Shown piece by piece: positions 19,566-29,690 of a DNA stretch of 64,000 bases (position 1 is its first letter; each line of letters opens with the position of its first letter). The DNA comes from Acinetobacter sp. ANC 3781 (GTDB taxonomy: Bacteria; Pseudomonadota; Gammaproteobacteria; Pseudomonadales; Moraxellaceae). Below the pieces are notes generated by a model. The model had not been told where the DNA came from. It saw only the letters and a list, made by a program, of their open reading frames with translations, and did no database searches. The DNA lies in the NCBI RefSeq assembly GCF_004331285.1, contig NZ_SJOH01000008.1:62001-126000 (forward strand), given 5' to 3'. The translations under genes and the position numbers were made by a program.

Positions 19566-19799
19566 ATGTTTTTTATTTTTGGAATGGGTCCGAAAACTAA
19601 AGTCGTCGAGAAAAGTCAGTTTGTTTGTCCGGTCTGCAGAAGCAGAAGTGCCTATGAACTAAAACAACAGCGTAATTATTTTTCTTTATTTTTTATCCCA
19701 CTGATTCCCCTTTCAAAGGCGAAAGGAGAATTCGTGAAATGTCTGAATTGTGGCACCGAGATGCCGAGTACAGTATTAACCCATACCCAGCAGAATTGA
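19566..19799 (+). CDS. Zinc-ribbon domain protein
   Basis: 77-residue protein with two CXXC pairs, CPVC (C21, C24) and CLNC (C59, C62), typical of a single zinc ribbon. They are separated by a hydrophobic loop (FFIPLIPLSKAKG) that may touch the membrane or a partner. A ribosome site GAGTTCAGG precedes ATG 19566. It lies 50 bp after gluQRS on the same strand, and its stop faces the ftsW stop across only 14 bp. No specific function is known to me. Confidence 0.8.
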   Translation: MFFIFGMGPKTKVVEKSQFVCPVCRSRSAYELKQQRNYFSLFFIPLIPLSKAKGEFVKCLNCGTEMPSTVLTHTQQN

Positions 19800-19813
19800 T
19801 CATCAGATTCAAG

Positions 19814-21010
19814 CTAGAAGCTGGATTCTTCTTTACTCGGGTTGGCTTTTTGAGTAGTGGCATCAATTTTCAGCACTAAACTGATCATCACGGCACACAT
19901 AATTAATGATGAACCGCCATAACTGATAAACGGCAGGGTCAAACCTTTGGTTGGCAGCATCCCCATATTCATGCCTGCATTGACCAGAATTTGCAGCAAG
20001 AAAATAATGCTAATACCGTAGGCCAAATAGCCTGCACGCAAATACTGATGCTGCAAAGCACGATGACCGATTTTGATACAACAGACCAGCATCGTAAAGG
20101 ATAAGATCAATACGGTACTGATGCCAAGGAAACCGAACTCTTCACCTAAAATCGCCAGCATAAAGTCGGTATGCGCTTCTGGAAGATAGGACATTTTCTG
20201 AATACTGTGTCCCAGTCCAACCCCAGCCCATTCACCCCGGCCAAAGGCCATCAGGGCATTGGAAAGCTGATAACCAGTACCTAAGGGATCAGCCCAAGGA
20301 TCGGTAAAAGACAAGGCCCGTTGTAAACGGTAGGGCTCAAAGATAATCGCAGCTCCTAAACCCAGGATAATTGCCAGCATAAAACCGATGAACTGAATCG
20401 GTGGTGCACCTGCTAAAAAGAACACCCCTAAAATCATCAAGACAATCACTGCAGTTGCGCCCAAGTCCGGTTCCGCCAGGATTAAACCGACGGTAATTAC
20501 CATGACTCCACCTAAGCGGAACAGACCGGACAGATTATTACGAACTTCTTCTGCCCTGCGTACTACATAGTCTGCAGTAAAGATAGCCATCATGACCTTG
20601 GCGACTTCGGATGCCTGCAAGGTAAAGCCAGCAATACGAATCCATCGGGTTGAACCATTGACCTCGGTGCCGACAACCAACACCACAGCGAGCAATAGAA
20701 TGGTCATAATCCATAATGGAAAGGTATTATTGAACCAGATATTGAGCGAGACTTTATAAGTCAGAAATGCTGCAATGCCTGCCACTAAAATTGAAATTCC
20801 GTGTCGGATCACAAAATGAAACGGATTTTCATGTAAACGGTCGGCATAGGGCATCGATGCTGATGCCACCATGATTGAGCCGATACAAAGTAAAGCAATC
20901 ACACAAAAAATCAGTACATTACGTGACGTAACTTCAGCGGGGATTTTGGCTCCCCACTCATTATAGACCTGATTAATTTTACCTATGGTCGTCTGAGCTA
21001 ACCCAGCCAT
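19814..21010 (-). CDS. ftsW: Peptidoglycan glycosyltransferase FtsW
   Basis: SEDA-family integral membrane glycosyltransferase that polymerises septal peptidoglycan with FtsI. 398 residues and about ten membrane helices. Family motifs include NGSTRWI with ASEVAK after it, ILAEPDLGATAV, GLGHSIQKMSYLPEAHTDF and LPFISYGGSSLI. The murD-ftsW order (22 bp gap) preserves a piece of the ancestral dcw cluster, but mraY, murG and the other dcw genes are not here. Confidence 0.95.
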   Translation of the reverse strand: MAGLAQTTIGKINQVYNEWGAKIPAEVTSRNVLIFCVIALLCIGSIMVASASMPYADRLHENPFHFVIRHGISILVAGIAAFLTYKVSLNIWFNNTFPLWIMTILLLAVVLVVGTEVNGSTRWIRIAGFTLQASEVAKVMMAIFTADYVVRRAEEVRNNLSGLFRLGGVMVITVGLILAEPDLGATAVIVLMILGVFFLAGAPPIQFIGFMLAIILGLGAAIIFEPYRLQRALSFTDPWADPLGTGYQLSNALMAFGRGEWAGVGLGHSIQKMSYLPEAHTDFMLAILGEEFGFLGISTVLILSFTMLVCCIKIGHRALQHQYLRAGYLAYGISIIFLLQILVNAGMNMGMLPTKGLTLPFISYGGSSLIMCAVMISLVLKIDATTQKANPSKEESSF

Positions 21011-21031
21011 ACAACGTTCCTTATCATTCTT

Positions 21032-22402
<1,371 letters not shown>

Positions 22403-22487
22403 TTAAAACTGACAAAATGTTAGCACTTTGCTCTTTTGAATGCTTTTTCTGTTTTGACTTTATGCGTCTTTTTTTGTGTCCGCGCGT

Positions 22488-22517
22488 AAAAAAACCGTCA
22501 TAAAAGACGGTTTTTTT
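22488..22517 (-). terminator. Intrinsic terminator of the feo operon
   Basis: Perfect 12-bp stem (AAAAAAACCGTC with GACGGTTTTTTT) around a 6-nt loop. On the minus strand it ends in seven T residues, 22 bp after the stop of the Cys-rich gene and 110 bp before murD, so murD needs its own promoter in 22379-22487. Confidence 0.88.
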
Positions 22518-22539
22518 GAATTGGGCGAAAATTAAAAAA

Positions 22540-22788
22540 TTACTTCCATTTTACCGCTTGAACTTCCGGTCTTTTCTGAGTGTCTTCCGTTGCAGAACAT
22601 CCACAGCCTCCGCTACAACCTAAAAGCATGGCAGGTTTTAACCACTTGGCCAGAGTGGACCACCCTTGCTTATCACAAAAACTGGACAACTTCATGAAGA
22701 CTGAGTTTGCCGTCTGAGGAAACACTTTCTTGAAGACCACAATTGCACTCCAAATCACCAATGCCGCAACAATCACAACTTCAATCAT
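22540..22788 (-). CDS. FeoB-associated Cys-rich small membrane protein (DUF6587-like)
   Basis: 82-residue protein with one N-terminal membrane helix (about residues 3-19), a positively charged FKK boundary, and a C-terminal cysteine cluster GCSGGCGC (C58, C62, C64), plus C38. It is the third gene of the feoA-feoB operon, 48 bp after feoB. The build (one helix plus Cys motif next to FeoB) resembles the FeoB-associated Cys-rich family and stands where FeoC is found in enterics. Binding of iron or an iron-sulfur cluster by the cysteines is inference. Confidence 0.75.
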   Translation of the reverse strand: MIEVVIVAALVIWSAIVVFKKVFPQTANSVFMKLSSFCDKQGWSTLAKWLKPAMLLGCSGGCGCSATEDTQKRPEVQAVKWK

Positions 22789-22836
22789 CTCAATCTCCTG
22801 TACAGATTATTTTTAAGTCAACTTAGCCCGATTCAC

Positions 22837-24693
22837 TTAACCCAAATAGTACGATGCAATTTGATAGGTCAGGAACGACATCAAATAAGCCAGACCAAAT
22901 AAATAAGCGGTCATAAAGCTCACGGTTTTCCATGAACCTGTTTCACGTTTCACCGTTGCCAAGGTTGCCAGACAATGCGGTGCATAAATAAACCAGACCA
23001 AAAGCGATAAACCGGTTGCTAGCGACCAGCCAAGGCTGCCATCACTGCTAATAATAGATGCCAAACCTTGCGATATTGCATCATCATTGGCTGCAGACAA
23101 GGCATAAACCGTGCCCAATGCAGCCACCACCACTTCACGTGCCGCCATGGCAGGAATCAAGGCAATACAGATCTGCCAGTTAAAGCCCAGCGGGGCAAAA
23201 ATCGGTTGCATCACGTGTCCGAGCATACCTGCGAGCGAATAATCAATTGCAGGTAAAGTCGCGCCTTCTGGAGGCTGCGGAAAAGTACACAGGAACCAAA
23301 GCAAAATAGACAACGCGAAGATGATGCCACCGACACGTTTCAAGAAAATTTTGCCGCGATCCAGCAAACCAATCCAAATACTTTTCACGTCGGGAAAACG
23401 GTAGCTTGGCAATTCCATCAGCAACATATGTTGTGATTTGTCTTTTTGGAAAAACTTTAAGATGAAAGAAACAATCAGTGCGCTGACAATTCCGGCCATG
23501 TATAAAGCAAACAGCACCAGACCCTGCAGGTTAAACACACCCCAAACCATATATTCCGGAATAAAGGCGGCAATGAGTAGCGCATATACCGGTAGACGTG
23601 CAGAACAGGTCATCAGCGGTGCAACAAAAATCGTGGTTAAACGATCTCGCGGGTCGCTAATACTGCGGGTTGCCATAATTCCAGGGACGGCACAGGCAAA
23701 ACTGGATAGTAACGGGATAAAGGCACGACCTGAAAGACCGGCTTTAAACATCAGCTTATCCAGCAAGAACGCAGCGCGCGGCAAATAACCTGATTCTTCT
23801 AGGACTAGAATGAAGAAGAACAGAATCAAAATTTGTGGCAGGAACACCACCACCCCGCCCGCACCAGCAATGATGCCATCCACCACCAAACTGTTCAGTA
23901 GTGGATGTGAAATATGCTGTCCAACGAATTCACCGAACCAACCAAAGAAGGCTTCAATCCCGTCCATAAACGGTGCAGCCCAAGCAAATACCGCCTGGAA
24001 CACCACAAACATCATCAGCGCAAGACTGACCAAACCGAAGACTGGATGTAAAAATATTTTATCGAGAAAGTCAGAACGCTTATCTTCCTGATCGACTGAA
24101 TGCACCACATCATGCAAAATCGTGCTGATTTTCTGATGATTGTCGCCAGTTAAGCCACTGAGTTCAGTATGGGGAATCGAATATTTACCTTGATCGAGCG
24201 CATTCATCAGGTTTTCAATACCTGAATTACGCACCGCAACCGTTTCCACCACCGGAATACCTAAACGTTCCGCCAATTTTTGCGTATTGATTTGCATGCC
24301 ACGGCGACGTGCTTCATCCATCATGTTCAGTACAAGCAGAATCGGACGACCCAACGCGATCATTTCCAAAACTAAACCTAAATGCAGTTTCAGATTGGTG
24401 GCATCAACCACACATAAGAATGCATCTTGCTGCCCTTCTTCAGCAATTTTTCCTTGTACCACATCGCGGGTAATTGCTTCATCCGGACTGGTCGCATCCA
24501 AGCTATAAGTTCCAGGTAAATCCAGAACACGAACCGGTTTACCAGATGGTAAGGTAAACTGCCCGACCTTACGTTCAACTGTGACACCGGCATAATTGGC
24601 AACCTTTTGCCGGGTACCGGTCAAATGGTTAAATAATGATGTTTTACCGCAGTTCGGGTTACCTACCAGGGCAATACGTAGCGCATCACTCAT
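22837..24693 (-). CDS. feoB: Ferrous iron transporter FeoB
   Basis: Inner membrane Fe(II) transporter with a cytosolic GTPase domain. 618 residues, shorter than the approximately 770 of E. coli but, from memory, usual for Acinetobacter. GTPase motifs are G1 GNPNCGKTS (residues 11-19), G3 DLPGTYSL and G4 NMMDE. The membrane part carries the gate-type motifs with cysteines (SSFACAVPGIMATR and LMTCSARLPVYALLI). The start ATG overlaps the feoA stop (ATGA), so the two are translationally coupled. Confidence 0.97.
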   Translation of the reverse strand: MSDALRIALVGNPNCGKTSLFNHLTGTRQKVANYAGVTVERKVGQFTLPSGKPVRVLDLPGTYSLDATSPDEAITRDVVQGKIAEEGQQDAFLCVVDATNLKLHLGLVLEMIALGRPILLVLNMMDEARRRGMQINTQKLAERLGIPVVETVAVRNSGIENLMNALDQGKYSIPHTELSGLTGDNHQKISTILHDVVHSVDQEDKRSDFLDKIFLHPVFGLVSLALMMFVVFQAVFAWAAPFMDGIEAFFGWFGEFVGQHISHPLLNSLVVDGIIAGAGGVVVFLPQILILFFFILVLEESGYLPRAAFLLDKLMFKAGLSGRAFIPLLSSFACAVPGIMATRSISDPRDRLTTIFVAPLMTCSARLPVYALLIAAFIPEYMVWGVFNLQGLVLFALYMAGIVSALIVSFILKFFQKDKSQHMLLMELPSYRFPDVKSIWIGLLDRGKIFLKRVGGIIFALSILLWFLCTFPQPPEGATLPAIDYSLAGMLGHVMQPIFAPLGFNWQICIALIPAMAAREVVVAALGTVYALSAANDDAISQGLASIISSDGSLGWSLATGLSLLVWFIYAPHCLATLATVKRETGSWKTVSFMTAYLFGLAYLMSFLTYQIASYYLG

Positions 24694-24953
24694 GCAGGTG
24701 CTCCCTCAAGATTAATTTCAATTTTTTCAGCTTCAACTTTACGCAGTGCGAATCGGGTAAATCCAACTTGAATCAAAATCGGATCACCACCAAAAATACC
24801 TTTGGTAATCACCTGGACTTTTGTGCCCGGAACAAAACCTAGAGTTTCTAAACGGCTTGCGACCAAATCGTTTTGAGAAATATTGCCATCTAAAGTTCTG
24901 TTGACTTTGCTGATGATGGCCGTTTGTTGCACTTTTAAATCAGATAAACGCAC
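24690..24953 (-). CDS. feoA: Ferrous iron transport accessory protein FeoA
   Basis: Small SH3-like protein needed for FeoB activity. The frame is open for 161 residues, but the family is about 80 long, so I start it at GTG 24953 with AGGA about 9 bp upstream (87 residues, beginning RLSDLKVQQTAII). Core features are LETLGFVPGTKVQVI and DPILIQVGFTRFALRK. First gene of feoA-feoB-Cys-rich protein. A Fur-like box lies 42 bp upstream, indicating iron repression. Confidence 0.93.
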   Translation of the reverse strand: MRLSDLKVQQTAIISKVNRTLDGNISQNDLVASRLETLGFVPGTKVQVITKGIFGGDPILIQVGFTRFALRKVEAEKIEINLEGAPA

Positions 24954-24994
24954 CGCATCTAATCCTAAAATATTTTGAACAGTATACAAACAAA

Positions 24995-25009
24995 TGAGAA
25001 TAATTACCA
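24995..25009 (-). promoter_or_regulatory. Fur-like box upstream of feoA
   Basis: TGAGAATAATTACCA matches the 7-1-7 Fur consensus TGATAAT-N-ATTATCA at 12 of 14 specified positions. It sits 42 bp before the feoA GTG and 116 bp before the divergent xerD start, where a repressor of feoA transcription would bind. Confidence 0.65.
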
Positions 25010-25124
25010 AGTAAGGTTTGATTCCAATTCTCATCTGTCTACTCAGATCGACATTCGCAAGGAATTGTTCTAAATTGACCGAAGCCAAGAAAAACTTGGA
25101 TTTTTCATTCAATGTAGAAGTGTC

Positions 25125-26042
25125 ATGCTTAATAAAAAACCTCGTATTCCTGCTCCGGTGAGCATTCCTGAACATTTAAGTTTTTTACAGGGTTTCCGAG
25201 ATTATTTAATTGCACAAACCGTCAGTCCGCATACTCGCAATGCCTATCTGTCTGATTTAGTTCAATGTAGTGAATGCAATTCGAATTCAATGCCGGATTG
25301 GAACAGTGATGACATTTCTGATGTTCTACTGGCGTTAACCAAACAAGGCAAAAGTCCGCGCTCGATTGCCCGATCACTTTCTGCATTGCGTTCTTTTTAT
25401 AAGTTTTTACGTGAACAAAAACTTCGCTCCGACAATCCTGTGGCAACCCATAAAACGCCTAAAATTGGCCGTTCACTCCCCAAAGATATCTCTGAAAAAG
25501 AAGTGGAAGCCTTAATTCATGCTCCGGATATTGAAACGGCTTTGGGTTTACGTGACCGTGCCATGCTTGAAGTGCTTTATGCTTGTGGGTTACGGGTAAC
25601 TGAATTACTTAATTTGCGCCTTGAACTGATTAATTTAAAACAGGGCTATTTACGTATTGTCGGTAAAGGTAATAAAGAACGCTTGGTGCCTTTAGGACAA
25701 ATGGCCTGTGAATGGATTGAGAAATATCTGAATGAAGCACGTCCCAGTTTATATAAATCTGCCACCGACTATGTTTTTTTAACCCAGCACGGCGGCATTA
25801 TGAGCCGACAAAATTTTTGGTATGCAATCAAACGCTATGCGCTACAAGCAGGCGTACAAGCCGAACTTTCTCCGCATACTTTACGGCATGCCTTTGCCAC
25901 CCATTTACTCAATCATGGCGCAGACTTACGTGTCGTTCAGATGTTATTGGGGCATAGTGATTTATCTACCACGCAAATTTACACTCATGTTGCCCAAGTT
26001 CGAATGCAGCAACTGCATGCTACCCATCACCCGCGTGCTTAG
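25125..26042 (+). CDS. xerD: Site-specific tyrosine recombinase XerD
   Basis: XerD works with XerC at dif to resolve chromosome dimers. 305 residues. An N-terminal SAM-like core-binding domain (about residues 15-105) is followed by the catalytic domain with all six residues: R157 (GLRVTELL), K181 (GKGNKERLVP), H251 and R254 (SPHTLRHAFATHLL), H277 (LLGHSDLSTTQ) and Y286 (IYTHV). The ending MQQLHATHHPRA is typical of XerD rather than XerC. Divergent from feoA. Confidence 0.96.
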   Translation: MLNKKPRIPAPVSIPEHLSFLQGFRDYLIAQTVSPHTRNAYLSDLVQCSECNSNSMPDWNSDDISDVLLALTKQGKSPRSIARSLSALRSFYKFLREQKLRSDNPVATHKTPKIGRSLPKDISEKEVEALIHAPDIETALGLRDRAMLEVLYACGLRVTELLNLRLELINLKQGYLRIVGKGNKERLVPLGQMACEWIEKYLNEARPSLYKSATDYVFLTQHGGIMSRQNFWYAIKRYALQAGVQAELSPHTLRHAFATHLLNHGADLRVVQMLLGHSDLSTTQIYTHVAQVRMQQLHATHHPRA

Positions 26043-26150
26043 CCTGATCTTCATTGATCATCTAAGACCAAGAAGTGTTAACGAGCCTGGCTTTTTTTTT
26101 GTTATGCTAGGCCACCAATTTTTATTTAAAGCTAAAAGAAAGGGTTATTT

Positions 26151-26966
26151 ATGTCATTTACCCGCTCAAAATTTTTTATTGCATCTACCTTGGCAAGCAG
26201 TCTGGCAATCACTGCTTGTTCCAACTCAAATAACGATGAAAAGAAGCAAGGTACTTTAACTGCGAGTGCACCTGCAACCGGACAGGCATCGAACATTTCC
26301 GAGCGAAATGCACAGCAGCGTTTGATTAACACCTTGCAACAGCACTTTAAAAAAGCCAATATCAATGCCAAAGTGCTGGATATTAAAGCCACTGAAGTAC
26401 CGAATCTGTATTGGGTCAACCTTGAAGGCATGTCATCTGTTTATGCAACCGCAGATGGGAAATACATTATTCAGGGCGACGTGCTTCGTTTGGGCGACAG
26501 CAAAATTCACAATGTCAGTGAAAACCTGCAATCCGCAGCCAACAAAAAGCTTCTGGCTGGCTTAAAAACTGAAGATCTTCTAGTTTATAAGGCGCAAGGT
26601 AAAACTAAACATATTGTGTATGTGTTTACCGATGCCAGCTGCCCGTATTGCCATAAACTGCATGAACACATGAGCGAAATTAATGCCAAAGGCATTGAAG
26701 TACGTTATATCGCATGGCCACGTGGCGAACAGTTCATGCCAGCCATGGAAAGCGTGTGGTGCAGTGAAGATCGTCAGGCTGCCTTTAACCAGGCCATTGC
26801 CGGTGCGCCTCTTGCTCCTGCAACCTGTAAAAACCCAGTCCGGGCGCAATACCAATTGGGTCTGAATATGGGCGTAAATGGTACGCCGGCAATTTACAAT
26901 GAAGATGGAGTTTATTTAGGCGGATATCTTTCTCCTAGCGAATTGGTAGAACGTTTAAATAACTAA
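26151..26966 (+). CDS. dsbC: DsbC-type thiol:disulfide interchange protein, predicted lipoprotein
   Basis: Disulfide isomerase of the DsbC/DsbG family, 271 residues. A dimerisation domain (about residues 50-115) precedes a thioredoxin fold with the active site CPYC (C164, C167) and a cis-proline loop (NGTPAIY near the C-terminus). A second cysteine pair (WCSED and ATCKN) matches the structural disulfide of the family. The export signal ends in a lipobox, ITAC, with cysteine 23. This implies an acylated, membrane-anchored protein, whereas E. coli DsbC is soluble. It lies 108 bp after xerD and upstream of hom. Confidence 0.9.
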   Translation: MSFTRSKFFIASTLASSLAITACSNSNNDEKKQGTLTASAPATGQASNISERNAQQRLINTLQQHFKKANINAKVLDIKATEVPNLYWVNLEGMSSVYATADGKYIIQGDVLRLGDSKIHNVSENLQSAANKKLLAGLKTEDLLVYKAQGKTKHIVYVFTDASCPYCHKLHEHMSEINAKGIEVRYIAWPRGEQFMPAMESVWCSEDRQAAFNQAIAGAPLAPATCKNPVRAQYQLGLNMGVNGTPAIYNEDGVYLGGYLSPSELVERLNN

Positions 26967-27089
26967 TTTTTATTCGTTAAATTACTGTTTTTTATAGTTG
27001 AAGATAAAATTATTTCTTTCCTAGAGTCTCATGCTTTTTTTAGCTATGATCTAGGTTCGCTTAAAATTGATTAGATATTGGAGTGTGAC

Positions 27090-28394
27090 GTGAAACCAGT
27101 TCGTCTGGCAATCCTCGGTCTTGGTACTGTAGGTGGTGGTGCCCTTAAACTTTTAAAAGAAAACGCTGCTGAGATTAGACGTCGCACCGGGCGAGAAATT
27201 GAAATTACCCATGTCGGTACACGTCGTCCGCGTCCTGATTTGGATCTTCCAGAATCTGTAAAACACAGTGCTGATCTGCTCGATATCGTGCGTCAGCCTG
27301 ATGTCGATGTCGTGGTTGAAGTCATGGGCGGTATCCACCCTGCCTATGAAGTCATTATGGAAGCCATGAAACATGGCAAGCATATTGTGACTGCTAACAA
27401 AGCCTTATTGGCTGAACATGGCAATGAACTATTTAAAGCGGCCGAAGACAATGCTGTGCAGATTGCCTATGAAGCAGCAGTTGCCGGCGGCATTCCAATT
27501 ATCAAAGTGATTCGTGAAGGTCTGGCAGCCAATAAAATTGACTGGTTGGCAGGTATTATTAATGGTACAGGTAACTTCATTTTAAGTGAAATGCGTGAGA
27601 AAGGCCGTGCTTTTGAAGATGTGCTGAAAGAAGCGCAAGAACTGGGTTATGCCGAAGCAGATCCTACCTTTGACGTTGAAGGGATTGATGCTGCGCATAA
27701 ACTGACCATTTTGGCTTCATGTGCATTTGGTATCCCCTTGCAGTTTGATAAAGTCTTTACTGAAGGGATTGGCAAAGTCACGGCACAAGATGTGAAATAT
27801 GCAGAAGATTTGGGTTTCCGTATTAAACACCTAGGTATTGCACGCCGTACCGATGCAGGTATTGAGTTACGTGTACATCCGACTTTAATTCCAGATGACC
27901 AGCTGATTGCCAATGTTAACGGCGTGAAAAATGCTGTTCTGGTCCAAGCCAATGCAGTCGGTCCAACCCTTTATTATGGTGCTGGCGCAGGTGCAGGTCC
28001 AACCGCTTCTGCGGTCGTTGCTGATGTAGTCGATATTGTCCGTGATATCATTTATACCGAAGATGGTGCCGGAACCATTCCGCAATTGGCCTTTGAAGCT
28101 TTAACGGATTTACCAATTTTAACGCGTGAACAAATGACCACGGGTTACTACATTCGTATCAATGCCGAAGACCAAATGGGCGTCCTTGCAGATGTCACCA
28201 CGATTTTAAGTCGTGCCGGAATCAGTATTGATGCCATCATGCAGCAGCCACGCTTAAAAGACCTGATTCCGATCGTGATTTTAACCGATCCTATCGTTGA
28301 ATCAAAAATGGATGAAGCGTTGCAACGAATTCAAGCATTGCCTTTCATTCATGGCGAAATTGTACGAATTCGTTTAGAATCGCTTGATAATTAA
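27090..28394 (+). CDS. hom: Homoserine dehydrogenase
   Basis: NAD(P)-dependent reduction of aspartate semialdehyde to homoserine, the branch point to threonine and methionine. 434 residues from GTG 27090, chosen for the GGAG 6 bp upstream; an in-frame TTG at 27078 is less likely. The N-terminal Rossmann motif is LGLGTVGGG. The catalytic domain contains GIINGTGNFILSEM and LGYAEADPTFDVEGIDAAHK, with the catalytic lysine in AAHK. A C-terminal ACT domain (from about residue 350, GYYIRINAEDQMGVLADV) suggests feedback control by threonine. It is followed 57 bp later by thrC. Confidence 0.96.
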   Translation: MKPVRLAILGLGTVGGGALKLLKENAAEIRRRTGREIEITHVGTRRPRPDLDLPESVKHSADLLDIVRQPDVDVVVEVMGGIHPAYEVIMEAMKHGKHIVTANKALLAEHGNELFKAAEDNAVQIAYEAAVAGGIPIIKVIREGLAANKIDWLAGIINGTGNFILSEMREKGRAFEDVLKEAQELGYAEADPTFDVEGIDAAHKLTILASCAFGIPLQFDKVFTEGIGKVTAQDVKYAEDLGFRIKHLGIARRTDAGIELRVHPTLIPDDQLIANVNGVKNAVLVQANAVGPTLYYGAGAGAGPTASAVVADVVDIVRDIIYTEDGAGTIPQLAFEALTDLPILTREQMTTGYYIRINAEDQMGVLADVTTILSRAGISIDAIMQQPRLKDLIPIVILTDPIVESKMDEALQRIQALPFIHGEIVRIRLESLDN

Positions 28395-28451
28395 TCGGGT
28401 TGAGGGGAGTGTTACCCCTTGCCAAGCTCTACACACAATTGGAACATCATC

Positions 28452-29591
28452 ATGTCGAATGCCAATCGTTATACTGGTTTAGTTGACCGTTATCGCGACC
28501 GTTTACCAGTATCTGCAACCACTCGTGCAATTTCTTTAGGTGAAGGTAATACCCCACTAATTAAGCTTGAGAATATTCCACGCATTATTGGTAAAGACGT
28601 TGAAATCTATGTGAAGTACGAAGGCTTAAACCCGACGGGTTCATTTAAAGACCGTGGTATGACCATGGCGGTGACCAAAGCGGTTGAAGAAGGCTCTAAA
28701 GCGATTATTTGTGCCTCTACCGGTAACACCTCAGCTGCCGCTGCCGCTTATGCTGCACGCGCAGGCATCAAAGCCTTCGTTTTAATCCCGGAAGGCAAAA
28801 TTGCTATGGGTAAAATGGCACAGGCAATGATGTACGGTGCAATCACCATGCAAATTCGCGGAAACTTCGATGACGGTATGCGTCTGGTGAAAGAAGTCGC
28901 AGATCAAGCCCCAGTTACTATTGTGAACTCAATCAACCCTTACCGTTTGCAGGGTCAAAAAACCATTGCTTATGAAATTGTTGAAGCTTTAGGTCGTGCA
29001 CCTGATTACCACTGCTTGCCAGTAGGTAACGCGGGTAACATTACTGCACACTGGATGGGTTATACCGAAGCGGTTGCGAATCAGCCTGCCGATCAGTTTG
29101 AGCAAGTCATTTACGACGCTGAAACAGATGCTTTCACCGGCCCTAAACCTGCTGGCCTTCCAATCATGGCCGGCTATCAAGCGGCTGGCGCTGCCCCGTT
29201 CTTACGTGGCGGTCCGGTGGTTAACCCTGAAACTGTAGCAACTGCGATTCGTATTGGTAACCCGCAAAGCTGGAATCATGCTAAAGCAGTGGTACGTGAT
29301 TCAAATGGCTGGTTTGATGAACTGACTGATACTGAGATTCTTGAAGCACAGCGTCTACTTTCAATGTACGAAGGCGTGTTCGTAGAACCTGCTTCTGCAG
29401 CATCTATCGGTGGTGCCATCCGTGACATTAAAGCCGGAAAAATTAAAGAAGGTTCAGTGATTGTTTGTACTGTTACAGGGAATGGCTTAAAAGACCCGGA
29501 TACTGCCATCAAACAATGTTCTGATGCCGTAATGTTATCGATTGATGCAACCATGAATGAAGTAAAAGATTCAATTCTTTCAAATATGTAA
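28452..29591 (+). CDS. thrC: Threonine synthase
   Basis: PLP enzyme that converts O-phosphohomoserine to threonine. 379 residues from ATG 28452; an upstream in-frame start at 28419 is out of reach of a good ribosome site and not conserved-looking. The PLP lysine is K66 in NPTGSFKDRGM, and the phosphate-binding loop GNAGNITAHWMGY follows. The size and N-terminus match the short threonine synthase form. It forms the hom-thrC operon and ends at a strong terminator. Confidence 0.96.
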   Translation: MSNANRYTGLVDRYRDRLPVSATTRAISLGEGNTPLIKLENIPRIIGKDVEIYVKYEGLNPTGSFKDRGMTMAVTKAVEEGSKAIICASTGNTSAAAAAYAARAGIKAFVLIPEGKIAMGKMAQAMMYGAITMQIRGNFDDGMRLVKEVADQAPVTIVNSINPYRLQGQKTIAYEIVEALGRAPDYHCLPVGNAGNITAHWMGYTEAVANQPADQFEQVIYDAETDAFTGPKPAGLPIMAGYQAAGAAPFLRGGPVVNPETVATAIRIGNPQSWNHAKAVVRDSNGWFDELTDTEILEAQRLLSMYEGVFVEPASAASIGGAIRDIKAGKIKEGSVIVCTVTGNGLKDPDTAIKQCSDAVMLSIDATMNEVKDSILSNM

Positions 29592-29606
29592 TTCGTTCTT
29601 GTCATT

Positions 29607-29637
29607 AAAAAAAGCCCTGCAATTGCAGGGCTTTTTT
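29607..29637. terminator. Intrinsic terminator after thrC
   Basis: GCCCTGCAATTGCAGGGC is a perfect palindrome flanked by seven A and six T residues. It stands between convergent thrC and pbpG and can serve both. Confidence 0.9.
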
Positions 29638-29690
29638 AGTTTAGAAGCATTCAAACGTTGAGTAAAATTGAATACTTCCCAGAATCAATA

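Noticed and set aside
25822..26259. 145-codon open frame spanning the xerD end and the dsbC start
   Set aside because: It crosses two real genes in a different frame and would leave the dsbC ribosome site inside it. No recognisable domain.
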